DNA of 14,409 nucleotides, from the NCBI GenBank assembly GCA_030037105.1, contig JASHRY010000301.1, positions 1 to 14,409 of the forward strand, given 5' to 3'. Source of the DNA: Xanthobacteraceae bacterium. GTDB taxonomy: Bacteria > Pseudomonadota > Alphaproteobacteria > Rhizobiales > Xanthobacteraceae. The position numbers were made by a program, and so were the translations under genes. The notes beneath the pieces are model-generated. The model was given only the letters and a program-made list of their open reading frames with translations. It searched no databases and was not told where the DNA came from. Positions 7,120 to 14,409 of the stretch are shown piece after piece. Every line of letters begins with the position of its first letter. Within the stretch, counting starts at the first letter, position 1.

Positions 7120-9171
7120 ATGTCCGATGAAGCTGTGACATTGCCGCAAAGGATCTTGCGGCTGCGCTCCACAATTCCGCAGCAAAGCGGCATCATTGCG
7201 TTCCTGGTATTGCTCCTTGTTGTTATAATTCTGATCGCCGTCAGCCCTCACTATCTGAGCTATTTTGATCTGAGTACTATTTCGGCGAGTGCCACGACAT
7301 TAGCATTGGCCGGTATCGGTGAGACGATCGTTATCGTGGGTGGCGGGCTAGATCTTTCGCCCGGTGCCGTCATTTCCCTAGTCAATGTCATTCTCGTCAC
7401 TCAACTTGGATCGGCCCATTTGGACGTCGGGACGTACACAATTTTTGCAGGTGTAATCGCACTCGGAATTGGCGCTGTGATCGGGGCGATCAATGGCGCG
7501 CTTGTGAGCTATCTCCGCCTTCCATCAATCATCGTCACCTTGGCGACGATGTTCGTCGTTCAGGGAGCCGCGCTGCTTATCCTGAAATACCCGGGCGGGA
7601 CCGTCTCCAACGATTTTGCCAATCTGTTAGTTGGCGACGTTATCCCCGACGTACTGCCGATGCCAATTTTGATCATGGTACTCGCCGTGCTGGTGTGGCT
7701 GTATCTCAAGCAGCTACGTTTCGGCGTGGCGTTATACGCCATCGGAAGCGACGCCAGCGCCGCTCAATTCAATCGCGTGGACGTGAGATTTATTCGTTTT
7801 CTGTCGTTTGCGATTGCCGGATCCTTCTTTGGATGGGCGGGGTTGTTCATTACCGCGAATGCTGGCTCCGGAGATCCGCTAATAGGCACACCTTATTTGC
7901 TCAAAGTATTTACCGCCGTCGTGCTTGGCGGAACGTTGATTGGCGGAGGACGTGGCGGTTCGGTAGGTACTGTTTTCGGCGCGCTCACGTTAACGATCAT
8001 CGTCAATATCTTTCTAGTATTAGGTGTACGTACTTACTACGTGCCCATCGTCGAAGGGGTGGTTCTTTTGGCTGCCGTAATCGGACTTGGTGCCCGGATG
8101 CAGCTTCCGGACTTGGCCGACCTGCGAGGGTATTGGACGCGCCGCCGATCGTATCCTGTGCTTTCCCGAACGCGGAATGCGCTCGTTACCGCACCGCCAA
8201 AATCACAGACGCAGCAGCCTTCCGACTGGTTTACCAGACACGCGAACACTCTGCGCTACGTGTTGCCAGCCTACGCTATTTTAATTGTGGTGCTTTGCGC
8301 GACTGCGGTGATCAATGGGCGCAATTTCCAGTTCAGTACATACTTGGTTTCTCTGCTTAAATTCGGAAGTTTTCTCGTGATTCTTGGATTGGGGCAGGGA
8401 GCTGTCATTACCGCCGGCGGCCTCGATCTATCGGTACCGTGGGCGATCACATTTCCGGCAATTGTCGTGACGACTTATGCCAACGGATCTAATGCCGCGG
8501 CGACATGGGCTATCCCGCTTGCATTGGGCATCGGCGCCATAATTGGATTCTTCAACGGCGTCTTGGTGGCTGGTCTGAGCATTTCCCCGATAATAGCGAC
8601 GTTGGCGACGGGAAGCATACTCGAAGGCATAGCTCTCGTGTTCAGCCATGGTGCCCCGATCGGCAATGCACCCCCTGTTCTGCTCTGGTTTCTCAACAGT
8701 CGCCTTCTCGGCTTGCCACCTGCGGTGTGGTTCCTGGCGGCGTTTGTGGCCAGCGGTACATTGGTGCTAAACGGCAGCGGCTTCGGGCGCCGGGTACGCG
8801 CCCTCGGCAACAGCGAGTGGGTGGCAAGACTCTCCGGAGTGCGCACCGGCACGGTCACCATTTCCGTGTATGTTGTCAGTGGCGTTTGCTCCGCGATCGT
8901 CGGTCTCATGCTGGCCGGCTTCTCCGATCAGGCCTACTACGATATGGGGCAACCTTACCTGCTTGCTTCCATCGCGGCTGTTGTAATCGGTGGCACGAGT
9001 ATTACCGGGGGCCGCAGCCACTATTTGGGAATTCTCGGCGGCGCACTGTTATTCACCGCGATGAGCAGCATGCTGCAGACGACCTCGCTGCCCGAGGCCG
9101 TAAGAAATATCATCTACGGTGTAGTTCTCTTGATCGCGGTAATCATGCTCCGCGATCGGAAGGAGCGATAA
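7120..9171 (+). CDS. Fused double permease of a sugar ABC importer (two RbsC-like domains)
   Basis: 683 residues from ATG 7120, holding two complete BPD_transp_2-type permease domains in one chain; RbsC-type permeases are usually about 320-350 residues. Domain 1 (about 22-325) has GGGLDLSPGAVISL at 74-87 and VVLGGTLIGGGRGG near 266-280. Domain 2 (about 375-677) has AGGLDLSVPWAITF at 432-445 and VVIGGTSITGGRS near 621-633. A charged linker (TRRRSYPVL to QQPSDW) of about 50 residues joins them. Each domain has many hydrophobic segments, and the protein would form the membrane channel of the importer. A start at ATG 7063 is also open, but its 19 extra codons overlap the tail of the ATPase remnant in another frame, so 7120 is more likely native; neither has a clear Shine-Dalgarno. 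The gene shows no frameshift although its ATPase partner is destroyed. Confidence 0.9.
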   Translation: MSDEAVTLPQRILRLRSTIPQQSGIIAFLVLLLVVIILIAVSPHYLSYFDLSTISASATTLALAGIGETIVIVGGGLDLSPGAVISLVNVILVTQLGSAHLDVGTYTIFAGVIALGIGAVIGAINGALVSYLRLPSIIVTLATMFVVQGAALLILKYPGGTVSNDFANLLVGDVIPDVLPMPILIMVLAVLVWLYLKQLRFGVALYAIGSDASAAQFNRVDVRFIRFLSFAIAGSFFGWAGLFITANAGSGDPLIGTPYLLKVFTAVVLGGTLIGGGRGGSVGTVFGALTLTIIVNIFLVLGVRTYYVPIVEGVVLLAAVIGLGARMQLPDLADLRGYWTRRRSYPVLSRTRNALVTAPPKSQTQQPSDWFTRHANTLRYVLPAYAILIVVLCATAVINGRNFQFSTYLVSLLKFGSFLVILGLGQGAVITAGGLDLSVPWAITFPAIVVTTYANGSNAAATWAIPLALGIGAIIGFFNGVLVAGLSISPIIATLATGSILEGIALVFSHGAPIGNAPPVLLWFLNSRLLGLPPAVWFLAAFVASGTLVLNGSGFGRRVRALGNSEWVARLSGVRTGTVTISVYVVSGVCSAIVGLMLAGFSDQAYYDMGQPYLLASIAAVVIGGTSITGGRSHYLGILGGALLFTAMSSMLQTTSLPEAVRNIIYGVVLLIAVIMLRDRKER

Positions 9172-9344
9172 AAGACCCAACAACGACAGATGAAAAAGAC
9201 GTGGAGAAGGCTTTGGTCGATTACAACGCGCTTTACGAAGTCAGCCTTCCTGGATTGTTATTGCAGCTACATGGCAACGCACTTTCGAAACGAGTACATG
9301 CCACCGAAGCGAGTTGTGGTATCAACGCGATAATTTATGATTGT

Positions 9345-10094
9345 TTATCCTAAGAAATTCAGCGAGATTTCGCCGATGCGCAGAGCTTCGGCAATCACCG
9401 CCGGACGATTCACCGCCTTAAGCTTGCGCGCGGCATTCTTCACATGGGCGCGCGCGGTGTGCTCGCTGATATGGAGGATGGCGCTGATCTCCCAGTCGGA
9501 CTTGCCAGCCGAGACCCATTGCAACACTTCGCGCTCTCGCTCCGTGAGCAGCGGGCGGCGACCAGCAACTTGAGACTTGGCGAGCGCGCGAATCCGATTA
9601 TGCGCGAATAGCGACATCAGGTGCAGAGCCGAACGGACACCGGCGCCGAGATCCGGTTTCTCACCGGCAATGCTGACCGCGGTGATCGTATGATCGTAGT
9701 GGATGGGCACGCAAAAGCCGACGTTCATCCGAAAATCGGCCGCGCGCTGCATGATTGATTTGGCGCGCAGCTCCCGCTCCGCATCAAAGCGCGCTTCGGT
9801 CCACAAGAAGGGATTGAGAGTATGGAAAAAGTTGCGATGTACGGGATCGGCTTCCGCCATGTTCTCCTTCACGTAGAGCGCTGTCCATTGCGGGTGCCAG
9901 CCGTTGGCGATGACGCGCCACTTGAAGTCGCGACCGTCCACGACCGCCATTAGAAACGCATTGAACCCGAGCTGTGCGATCTCTTGCCGGAAGAGCTGCA
10001 GAGCGTGCTCGGGGGCGCAGGCTGCTTCAGCGGCCGCTACGAATGCAAAAGCGCGCTCGGCCCAGTACGAGTCGGTTAAGGCGAATTCCGGCAC
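9345..10094 (-). CDS. LuxR-family regulator with autoinducer-binding domain
   Basis: 249 residues. The N-terminal domain (about 20-165) matches the acyl-homoserine lactone-binding fold, with the spaced residues that contact the ligand in TraR/LuxR: Trp70 and Tyr74 (WTALY), Asp83 (ADPV), Trp98 (FLWTE) and Gly126. The C-terminal LuxR helix-turn-helix (about 182-240) has LLTEREREVLQWVSAGKSDWEI and the recognition helix SEHTARAHVKNAARKL. The start is GTG at 10094, supported by AAGAGG placed 6 bases upstream; no nearby ATG would keep the whole domain. It should bind DNA as a dimer in response to a diffusible signal. No luxI-type synthase lies in the window, so it is a LuxR solo as far as can be seen. 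It converges with the permease gene, 173 bp away, and its targets are unknown. Confidence 0.9.
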   Translation of the reverse strand: MPEFALTDSYWAERAFAFVAAAEAACAPEHALQLFRQEIAQLGFNAFLMAVVDGRDFKWRVIANGWHPQWTALYVKENMAEADPVHRNFFHTLNPFLWTEARFDAERELRAKSIMQRAADFRMNVGFCVPIHYDHTITAVSIAGEKPDLGAGVRSALHLMSLFAHNRIRALAKSQVAGRRPLLTEREREVLQWVSAGKSDWEISAILHISEHTARAHVKNAARKLKAVNRPAVIAEALRIGEISLNFLG

Positions 10095-10459
10095 CGACGT
10101 CCTCTTCGCAGGAACCCGTGGTCTTCAATATATCACGCCTATGCGGCCACAAGAGGCGAAGCTTTTAAGCACGCGGCCCGGACGCTGCAAACAATGTGCT
10201 CCGCATGGTCGATGACCCAATTACCGCGCGCCGGTGTCGCGACGTGCGGCATTTCAGAAACCATAGTCCACAATCATTCCAGAAATCCCCGCGATCGTTC
10301 AAGAGAGACGCTTCGGCGATGCCCGCCGTCCATTGCGACACAGCGTCCCTCACGATAGGCGCGCCCAGGCTTTCACGCGGTCGTGAACGGCTTTCGCCCG
10401 CACGCGCTCGGGCGAGAGCCGGTGGTATGAGGCATTGCGGGGGCGGCGCCCGGCCGCAT
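10095..10459. other. Intergenic region upstream of the LuxR gene
   Basis: 365 bp between the LuxR start and the DUF72 stop, both on the - strand. The part next to DUF72 holds two adjacent hairpins (10372-10421). The rest (10095-10370) presumably contains the LuxR promoter, but I see no convincing -35/-10 pair, no clear lux-box type 20-bp palindrome, and no RNA gene. Short frames open here have no ribosome site and no recognisable product. Confidence 0.5.
10372..10421 (-). terminator. Two adjacent hairpins after the DUF72 gene
   Basis: The first hairpin met by transcription from the DUF72 gene has a 13-bp stem, CGGCTTTCGCCCG (10388-10400) pairing with CGGGCGAGAGCCG (10409-10421) with one G-T pair, around the 8-base loop CACGCGCT. 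The second follows directly: TTCACG (10372-10377) and CGTGAA (10382-10387) around a CGGT tetraloop. They lie about 40-90 bases past the DUF72 stop. There is no T-run afterwards on the - strand, so this is either a weak or factor-assisted terminator or an mRNA-end stabiliser. Confidence 0.5.
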
Positions 10460-11269
10460 TCAGCCGGTTAATCGCTCGATGAGTCCCATTGCCGCCGCCG
10501 GCGCGCGGATTTTGCCTTCGTGGATGACGTAGGCGAAGACGTCGCGCGGCGTCGCATCCGGGCGGCGAGCCGGATCGACGCGCGGCAGGTCGTCGGGCAT
10601 GCGCCTTTGCGCCCAAATGCGTAGGCGCGCGGCCCAGGCGTCGATCTCCTTCGGCGGATAGCCGGTCGCGATCGCATCCCGCCCCTTCTGCAGGCGTGCA
10701 TAGACGAAATCGCCGGTGAGATCGGCGATGTTGGGATATACGGCGTGGTCGGTGAACACGACCGGCGTCCCGAACTCGCGCAAGAGCGCGATGAATTCCG
10801 CAGTGCAGAAGCTCGCATGCCGCACTTCCACGACGTGGCGCAGGCGCCGGCCGTCGGTTGTCGCCGGCAGGAGGGCGAGGAACTTGCCGAAGTCGGCGGC
10901 GTCGAATTTCTTCGTCGGCGCGAACTGCCAGAGCAGCGGCCCGAGCCGCTCGCCAAGCTCCAAAACGCCGGAGTCAAAGAATCGCTTGATGGAGTCGCCA
11001 GCCTCGGCCAGGACGCGCCGGTTGGTGGCGAAGCGCGGCCCCTTGACCGAGAACACGAAATCCGGCGGCACTTCGCTCGCCCATTTCCTGAAAGTCGCCG
11101 GCGTCTGCGAGCGGTAGAACGTGCCGTTGATCTCGATCGAGGTCAGTCGGGCGCCGGCGTAAGCCAGCTCGCGCGCATGCGGCAGGCCAGGCGGATAGAA
11201 CACGCCGCGCCACGGCTGGTAATTCCAGCCGCCGATGCCGATGCGGATTTTCCCCACCTGCGCCGCCAT
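10460..11269 (-). CDS. DUF72 domain protein (YecE-like)
   Basis: 269 residues, full length for the DUF72/YecE family, a TIM-barrel group with no established reaction. Recognisable features are the start IRIGIGGWNYQPWRGVFYP (residues 8-26), the EINGTFY strand at 46-52, FVFSVKGPRF, GPLLWQF, VEVRHASF and VVFTDHAVYP, which line the conserved barrel mouth in this family. ATG 11269 is preceded by GCAGGA inside the end of the upstream gene, and only 10 bases separate the two genes, so they are almost certainly cotranscribed and probably translationally coupled. Two hairpins lie downstream. High GC with codon use like its upstream partner. I assign no substrate; nuclease or isomerase roles have been suggested for relatives but are not shown by this sequence. 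Confidence 0.9.
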   Translation of the reverse strand: MAAQVGKIRIGIGGWNYQPWRGVFYPPGLPHARELAYAGARLTSIEINGTFYRSQTPATFRKWASEVPPDFVFSVKGPRFATNRRVLAEAGDSIKRFFDSGVLELGERLGPLLWQFAPTKKFDAADFGKFLALLPATTDGRRLRHVVEVRHASFCTAEFIALLREFGTPVVFTDHAVYPNIADLTGDFVYARLQKGRDAIATGYPPKEIDAWAARLRIWAQRRMPDDLPRVDPARRPDATPRDVFAYVIHEGKIRAPAAAMGLIERLTG

Positions 11270-11279
11270 GGCGTCCTGC

Positions 11280-14200
11280 TCAGCTCAGTTCGGCGATGAG
11301 CGTCCTTGCCGCCTGCAAATCCGGTTTATCGAAGCCTTCGGTGAACGCGCCGTAGATCGGGGCAAGCAGATCGCGCGCCTGCGGCCGGCGGCCGGAGTTG
11401 CCTAACAGGCGCGCCAAGCTCGTGGCGGCGCGCAGTTCGAGGGCGCGGCACGACTGTCCGGCTGCGACGGCCATTGCCTGCCGGAAGATGTTCTCCGCGG
11501 CGGCGGTGTCGGCGCGTCCCAGTGCGATTTCGCCACGCATTCGGACCATCTCCGCCTCGTAGAAGCGAACATGCGTCTCCGTCGCGACACGCTGAATCGT
11601 CGTGGCGGCTTCGTCGAAACGCGCGGCACGCAACTGCTGGCCGGCGACTACCGTCAGTAAAATGGTGCTCATGACGGCGGATGAGGGCTCGTCGGCCGCC
11701 TTCAGCATCTGCTCAACACCCGCGTCGATGTCGCCCTCCTGTGATTGCAACCAGCCGCGCAGGAAACGCGCATGGGCCAGAGGCCAGGGAAACTTGTTGC
11801 GCTCGGCGATCGGGTAAAGCTCCTCGACAATGGCTCGGCAGCCCTCCTTGTCGTTCAGGAGAAGGAGGGTGACGCTGCCGAGGCTCAAGCCGTGGGCATG
11901 GGAAAATGCATGTCCCAGGGAGCGGGCGTCCTCGATGCAAAGCCATACGGTCCGCTGCGCCTGATCGGGAAAGCCCAGCCCCCAAAGGCTCTGCGCCAGA
12001 AACGCCCGGGCGCACACACGTGAATCGTGCCCGCCGAAATAGTAGGCATGATCGGCGTGGCGCTCGCGATCGTAGACTTTGATGACTTCCTCGGCGGCGG
12101 TCTTCATTGCCGCGATGTCTCCGGTGCGCAGCGATCCGGGCACCTGCGCATGATAAGCCTCGACCAGAAGGTCGGCATCGTTAAGCTCGCGCGCGATCGC
12201 CACCAGATCGTCGGCGAGAGCGGACGCCTTCGCGGTCCGGCCGGTCGCGGTGCTGTAAAACCATATGCCCCAAGTCGCCAGAAAGCGCTCTCGCCCGCGG
12301 CCCAGCGCCTGGCCCAGCGTCAACGCCCGCTCGTAATTGCCCGCCGCCTCGTTTGAGGTTGGACCGATTCCCATCTGCTGGGTCATGGCGAGTCCGAGGC
12401 GGATGCGTAGTTCCTGCTCCGGCTTCACCGCCGTGTCGGGCAGCATCTCGACCAGGCGCAGCGCATTGGAATAATGCGCCGTTGCTTCCTTCATGGCGAA
12501 ACGGCGCAGATCGCGCTCGCCGGCCTGCCGCCAATATTGGACGGCCTTCTCGTTCTGCCCGGCGGCCTCGAATTGCTGCGCGATCACCCCGGGCGTCGCA
12601 TTGACCAGCTCCGGGAAACGCTTTTCCAGGAGCATGGCGATGGCGGCATGAAGCTGCTGCCGCCGGGCGCGCAGCATGTTCGAATAGGCGGCGTCCTGAA
12701 TGAGCGCGTGCTTGAAGGTGTAGGTCGCGTTGGGCGGCGTGCCGCGAAGGTATACCAGTTCCGCCTCGACGAGCCGCATGAGCGCGTCCTGGAGCACGGC
12801 ATCGGACAGGCCCGCGACTGCGGCCACCAGCTCGTAGGAAAATTCCCGCCCGATCGCGGCGCCGATCTGCAGGACTTCCCGCGCCGAGCCGAGGCGGTCG
12901 ACGCGCGCCATCAGCGAAGCTTGCAGTGTCGTCGGGATCGCCAGCGGCTGTGCCGCCCGATCGGGTAGATATTCACCGCTTCCTTCGGGCAGGTCGGTGT
13001 TTTCGAGCACTGATTTGGTCAGCTCCTCGACGAACAGCGGCACGCCGTCGGTGCGCTCGACGATCTGCCGGAGCAAGTCCGGCGGCAAGGTCTTGCCGCC
13101 GCTGACATGGCCGATCAGGGCTTCGCGCTCGTGCCGCGACAGCCGGTTGAGCGTCAGCATGGTGACGTGCGGCTGCCCGGTCCAGGGCGGCTGATAGTCG
13201 GGCCGGAACGTGATCACCAGCAGGATCGGCAAAGATTGCAGGCGCTCGATCGTCAGCGTCAGCAATTCGATTGAGGTCGGGTCGGCCCAGTGCGCGTCCT
13301 CAAACGACATAAGAACCGGGTCGCGCTGCGCCAGCGTTTCGAGTCGCGCGATCAGCGCGGCGAGGACCCTGCGGCGCTTGCGCTGCGGGTCCCGGTCCGC
13401 GGCGTCGAGCGATCGGGCCTCTCCCAATCCCAAGGGTTCCGCGAACAGCTCGATCTCCGCTCCGCGATAGCCGGCTGTCGGCGCCAGCAGCTTTTCCAGC
13501 TTGGCGCGTTTGCCGGCCGGCGTATCGTCGCGTGCAAAGCCGGCGGCATGCTGCAACTGCGCCACGATCGGTTGTAGGGCGCTACCCTGATGATGCGCTT
13601 CGCAAAAGTAACGAAGGCACACATGAGCTTCATCTTTGAGACTTTCCTCGAACGCCGTCGTCAAGCGCGATTTGCCGATGCCCGCTTCGCCCGCCAGTAG
13701 AACGACGCGTCCTTCGCCATCCTTGATTTGCCGCCACCGTCGCCGCAGCAACTCCATTTCCTCTTCGCGGCCGACGAGCGGCGTCACGCTCGCTGCCCGC
13801 AACGCCTCGAAACGGCTCGCCATCGTGCGCTCGCGCACCACCCGAAAGGCGCTGATCGGTTCGTTGAAGCCCTTGAAGCGCGCCGGCTCGATCGCCTCAT
13901 ATTCGAAGGATTCTCCGGTGAGCCGTCGCGTGGTGGCGGCGATCACGACCGTGTTCGGCGCCGCGAGCGATTGCAGCCGCGCGGCGAGGTTCGGCGTCTC
14001 GCCGACGACGTTGCGCTCCTGCGCCTCGCCGGCGCCGACGAGTTCGCCCACCACGACCAGGCCGGTGGCAAGGCCGACGCGGACCTGATGGCTGCCGTCC
14101 GCGGCAAAAAGTCTGGCAATGGCTTCGACCAGCGCCAGCGCCGCGCGCACCGCGTTCTCGGCGTCGGTCTCGTGCGCCTCGGGATAGCCGAAATAGACGA

Positions 14201-14409
14201 GCACGCCGTCGCCCATATATTTGGCGACATAGCCGCCGAAGCGGGTGACGGTTTCGGCGGCGCATTTGTGGTAGGCGGCGATGACTTCGCGCAGATCTTC
14301 GGGATCGAGGCGGGTGGAGAGCGCCGTTGAGCCGACGAGGTCGCAGAACATTACCGTGAGCTGGCGGCGCTCGGCTGCGCCAGCGGCGCGCGGCGCGGCG
14401 GCTGCGGCC
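11280..14409 (-). CDS. Adenylate cyclase-ATPase-TPR regulatory protein, 5' partial
   Basis: Open from the right window edge to TGA 11280-11282, at least 1043 residues. Before the first internal Met (14351) the frame reads AERRQLTV, the normal lead-in to this cyclase domain, so the start lies outside. Numbering from that Met, the class III nucleotide cyclase domain (1-170) has metal-binding Asp4 (FCDLVGST) and Asp48 (KYMGDG), adenine-specifying Lys44, and the transition-state residues Asn121 and Arg125 in GETPNLAARL. A STAND/AAA_16-type ATPase follows, with Walker A GEAGIGKS at 221-228 and a Walker B-like region PVLMSFEDAHW near 345-355. The remaining C-terminal half (about 480-1023) is helical and alanine-rich, read as TPR-like repeats. 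Such proteins probably link a bound partner to cAMP output; the signal is unknown. The downstream DUF72 gene begins 10 bp later. Confidence 0.9.
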   Translation of the reverse strand, partial: AAAAAPRAAGAAERRQLTVMFCDLVGSTALSTRLDPEDLREVIAAYHKCAAETVTRFGGYVAKYMGDGVLVYFGYPEAHETDAENAVRAALALVEAIARLFAADGSHQVRVGLATGLVVVGELVGAGEAQERNVVGETPNLAARLQSLAAPNTVVIAATTRRLTGESFEYEAIEPARFKGFNEPISAFRVVRERTMASRFEALRAASVTPLVGREEEMELLRRRWRQIKDGEGRVVLLAGEAGIGKSRLTTAFEESLKDEAHVCLRYFCEAHHQGSALQPIVAQLQHAAGFARDDTPAGKRAKLEKLLAPTAGYRGAEIELFAEPLGLGEARSLDAADRDPQRKRRRVLAALIARLETLAQRDPVLMSFEDAHWADPTSIELLTLTIERLQSLPILLVITFRPDYQPPWTGQPHVTMLTLNRLSRHEREALIGHVSGGKTLPPDLLRQIVERTDGVPLFVEELTKSVLENTDLPEGSGEYLPDRAAQPLAIPTTLQASLMARVDRLGSAREVLQIGAAIGREFSYELVAAVAGLSDAVLQDALMRLVEAELVYLRGTPPNATYTFKHALIQDAAYSNMLRARRQQLHAAIAMLLEKRFPELVNATPGVIAQQFEAAGQNEKAVQYWRQAGERDLRRFAMKEATAHYSNALRLVEMLPDTAVKPEQELRIRLGLAMTQQMGIGPTSNEAAGNYERALTLGQALGRGRERFLATWGIWFYSTATGRTAKASALADDLVAIARELNDADLLVEAYHAQVPGSLRTGDIAAMKTAAEEVIKVYDRERHADHAYYFGGHDSRVCARAFLAQSLWGLGFPDQAQRTVWLCIEDARSLGHAFSHAHGLSLGSVTLLLLNDKEGCRAIVEELYPIAERNKFPWPLAHARFLRGWLQSQEGDIDAGVEQMLKAADEPSSAVMSTILLTVVAGQQLRAARFDEAATTIQRVATETHVRFYEAEMVRMRGEIALGRADTAAAENIFRQAMAVAAGQSCRALELRAATSLARLLGNSGRRPQARDLLAPIYGAFTEGFDKPDLQAARTLIAELS

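Noticed and set aside
9190..9333. Small + strand ORF of 47 codons between the permease and LuxR genes
   Set aside because: No ribosome site, no recognisable family, and another frame is also open across the stretch; it looks like chance.
1..14409. CRISPR arrays, tRNA or rRNA genes, insertion sequences and prophage genes
   Set aside because: I looked on both strands for repeat-spacer patterns, cloverleaf signatures and transposase motifs and saw none.

Overview
The window looks like chromosomal DNA of an alphaproteobacterium in the Hyphomicrobiales, most like the Bradyrhizobium, Rhodopseudomonas or Xanthobacteraceae group. This rests on the high GC of the two flanks, the codon use, and the gene families present (BKACE, an orphan form II CoxL-like protein, a cyclase-ATPase-TPR regulator, a fused RbsC-type permease). 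The genus call is inference from family knowledge; no search was possible. Both ends cut through a gene.

Layout. Positions 1-1426 hold, on the + strand, the 3' part of a beta-keto acid cleavage enzyme (BKACE/DUF849) and a complete gamma-class carbonic anhydrase-like protein. From 1717 to 9171 lies a carbohydrate-type catabolic locus built around a divergent control region (5038-5458). Leftward run a class II aldolase/adducin-family gene and then an orphan molybdenum hydroxylase large subunit with the form II AYRGAGR motif. Rightward run a periplasmic sugar-binding protein, a decayed remnant of the ABC ATPase gene, and a fused double permease. Positions 9345-14409 are all on the - strand: a GTG-started LuxR regulator with an acyl-homoserine-lactone-type sensor domain, then a DUF72 gene placed 10 bp after a large adenylate cyclase-ATPase-TPR regulator that runs off the right end.

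The most informative observation is in the 512 bp between the binding protein and the permease. It is not an empty spacer. Six pieces in shifting frames (6631-7102) match, in order, the C-terminal third of an RbsA/MglA-type ATPase: a GYLS-SED-RSKG block, a degenerate ABC signature (FGGGDRKKIVVA), a VLI-IDVSTK stretch from which the Walker B FDEPT appears deleted, an ALVLFYST block, a CDQVMVFHCGRIVD block and an ATGQLHASASE tail. The first nucleotide-binding domain is gone. The binding protein and permease remain open, so the importer has lost its own engine and either works with an ATPase from elsewhere or is at an early stage of loss.

The divergent control region is AT-rich and unusually structured. 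It has a 14-bp perfect palindrome and a 6-bp flanking inverted repeat on exactly the same axis, both over a predicted promoter. It also has two tandem 17-bp hairpins with a compensating base-pair change, and a separate 9-bp inverted repeat. No regulator gene lies next to it. If the locus works as a unit, it would bind and take up a small polar compound and process it with an aldolase-fold enzyme and a molybdenum hydroxylase. The substrate cannot be named from the sequence.
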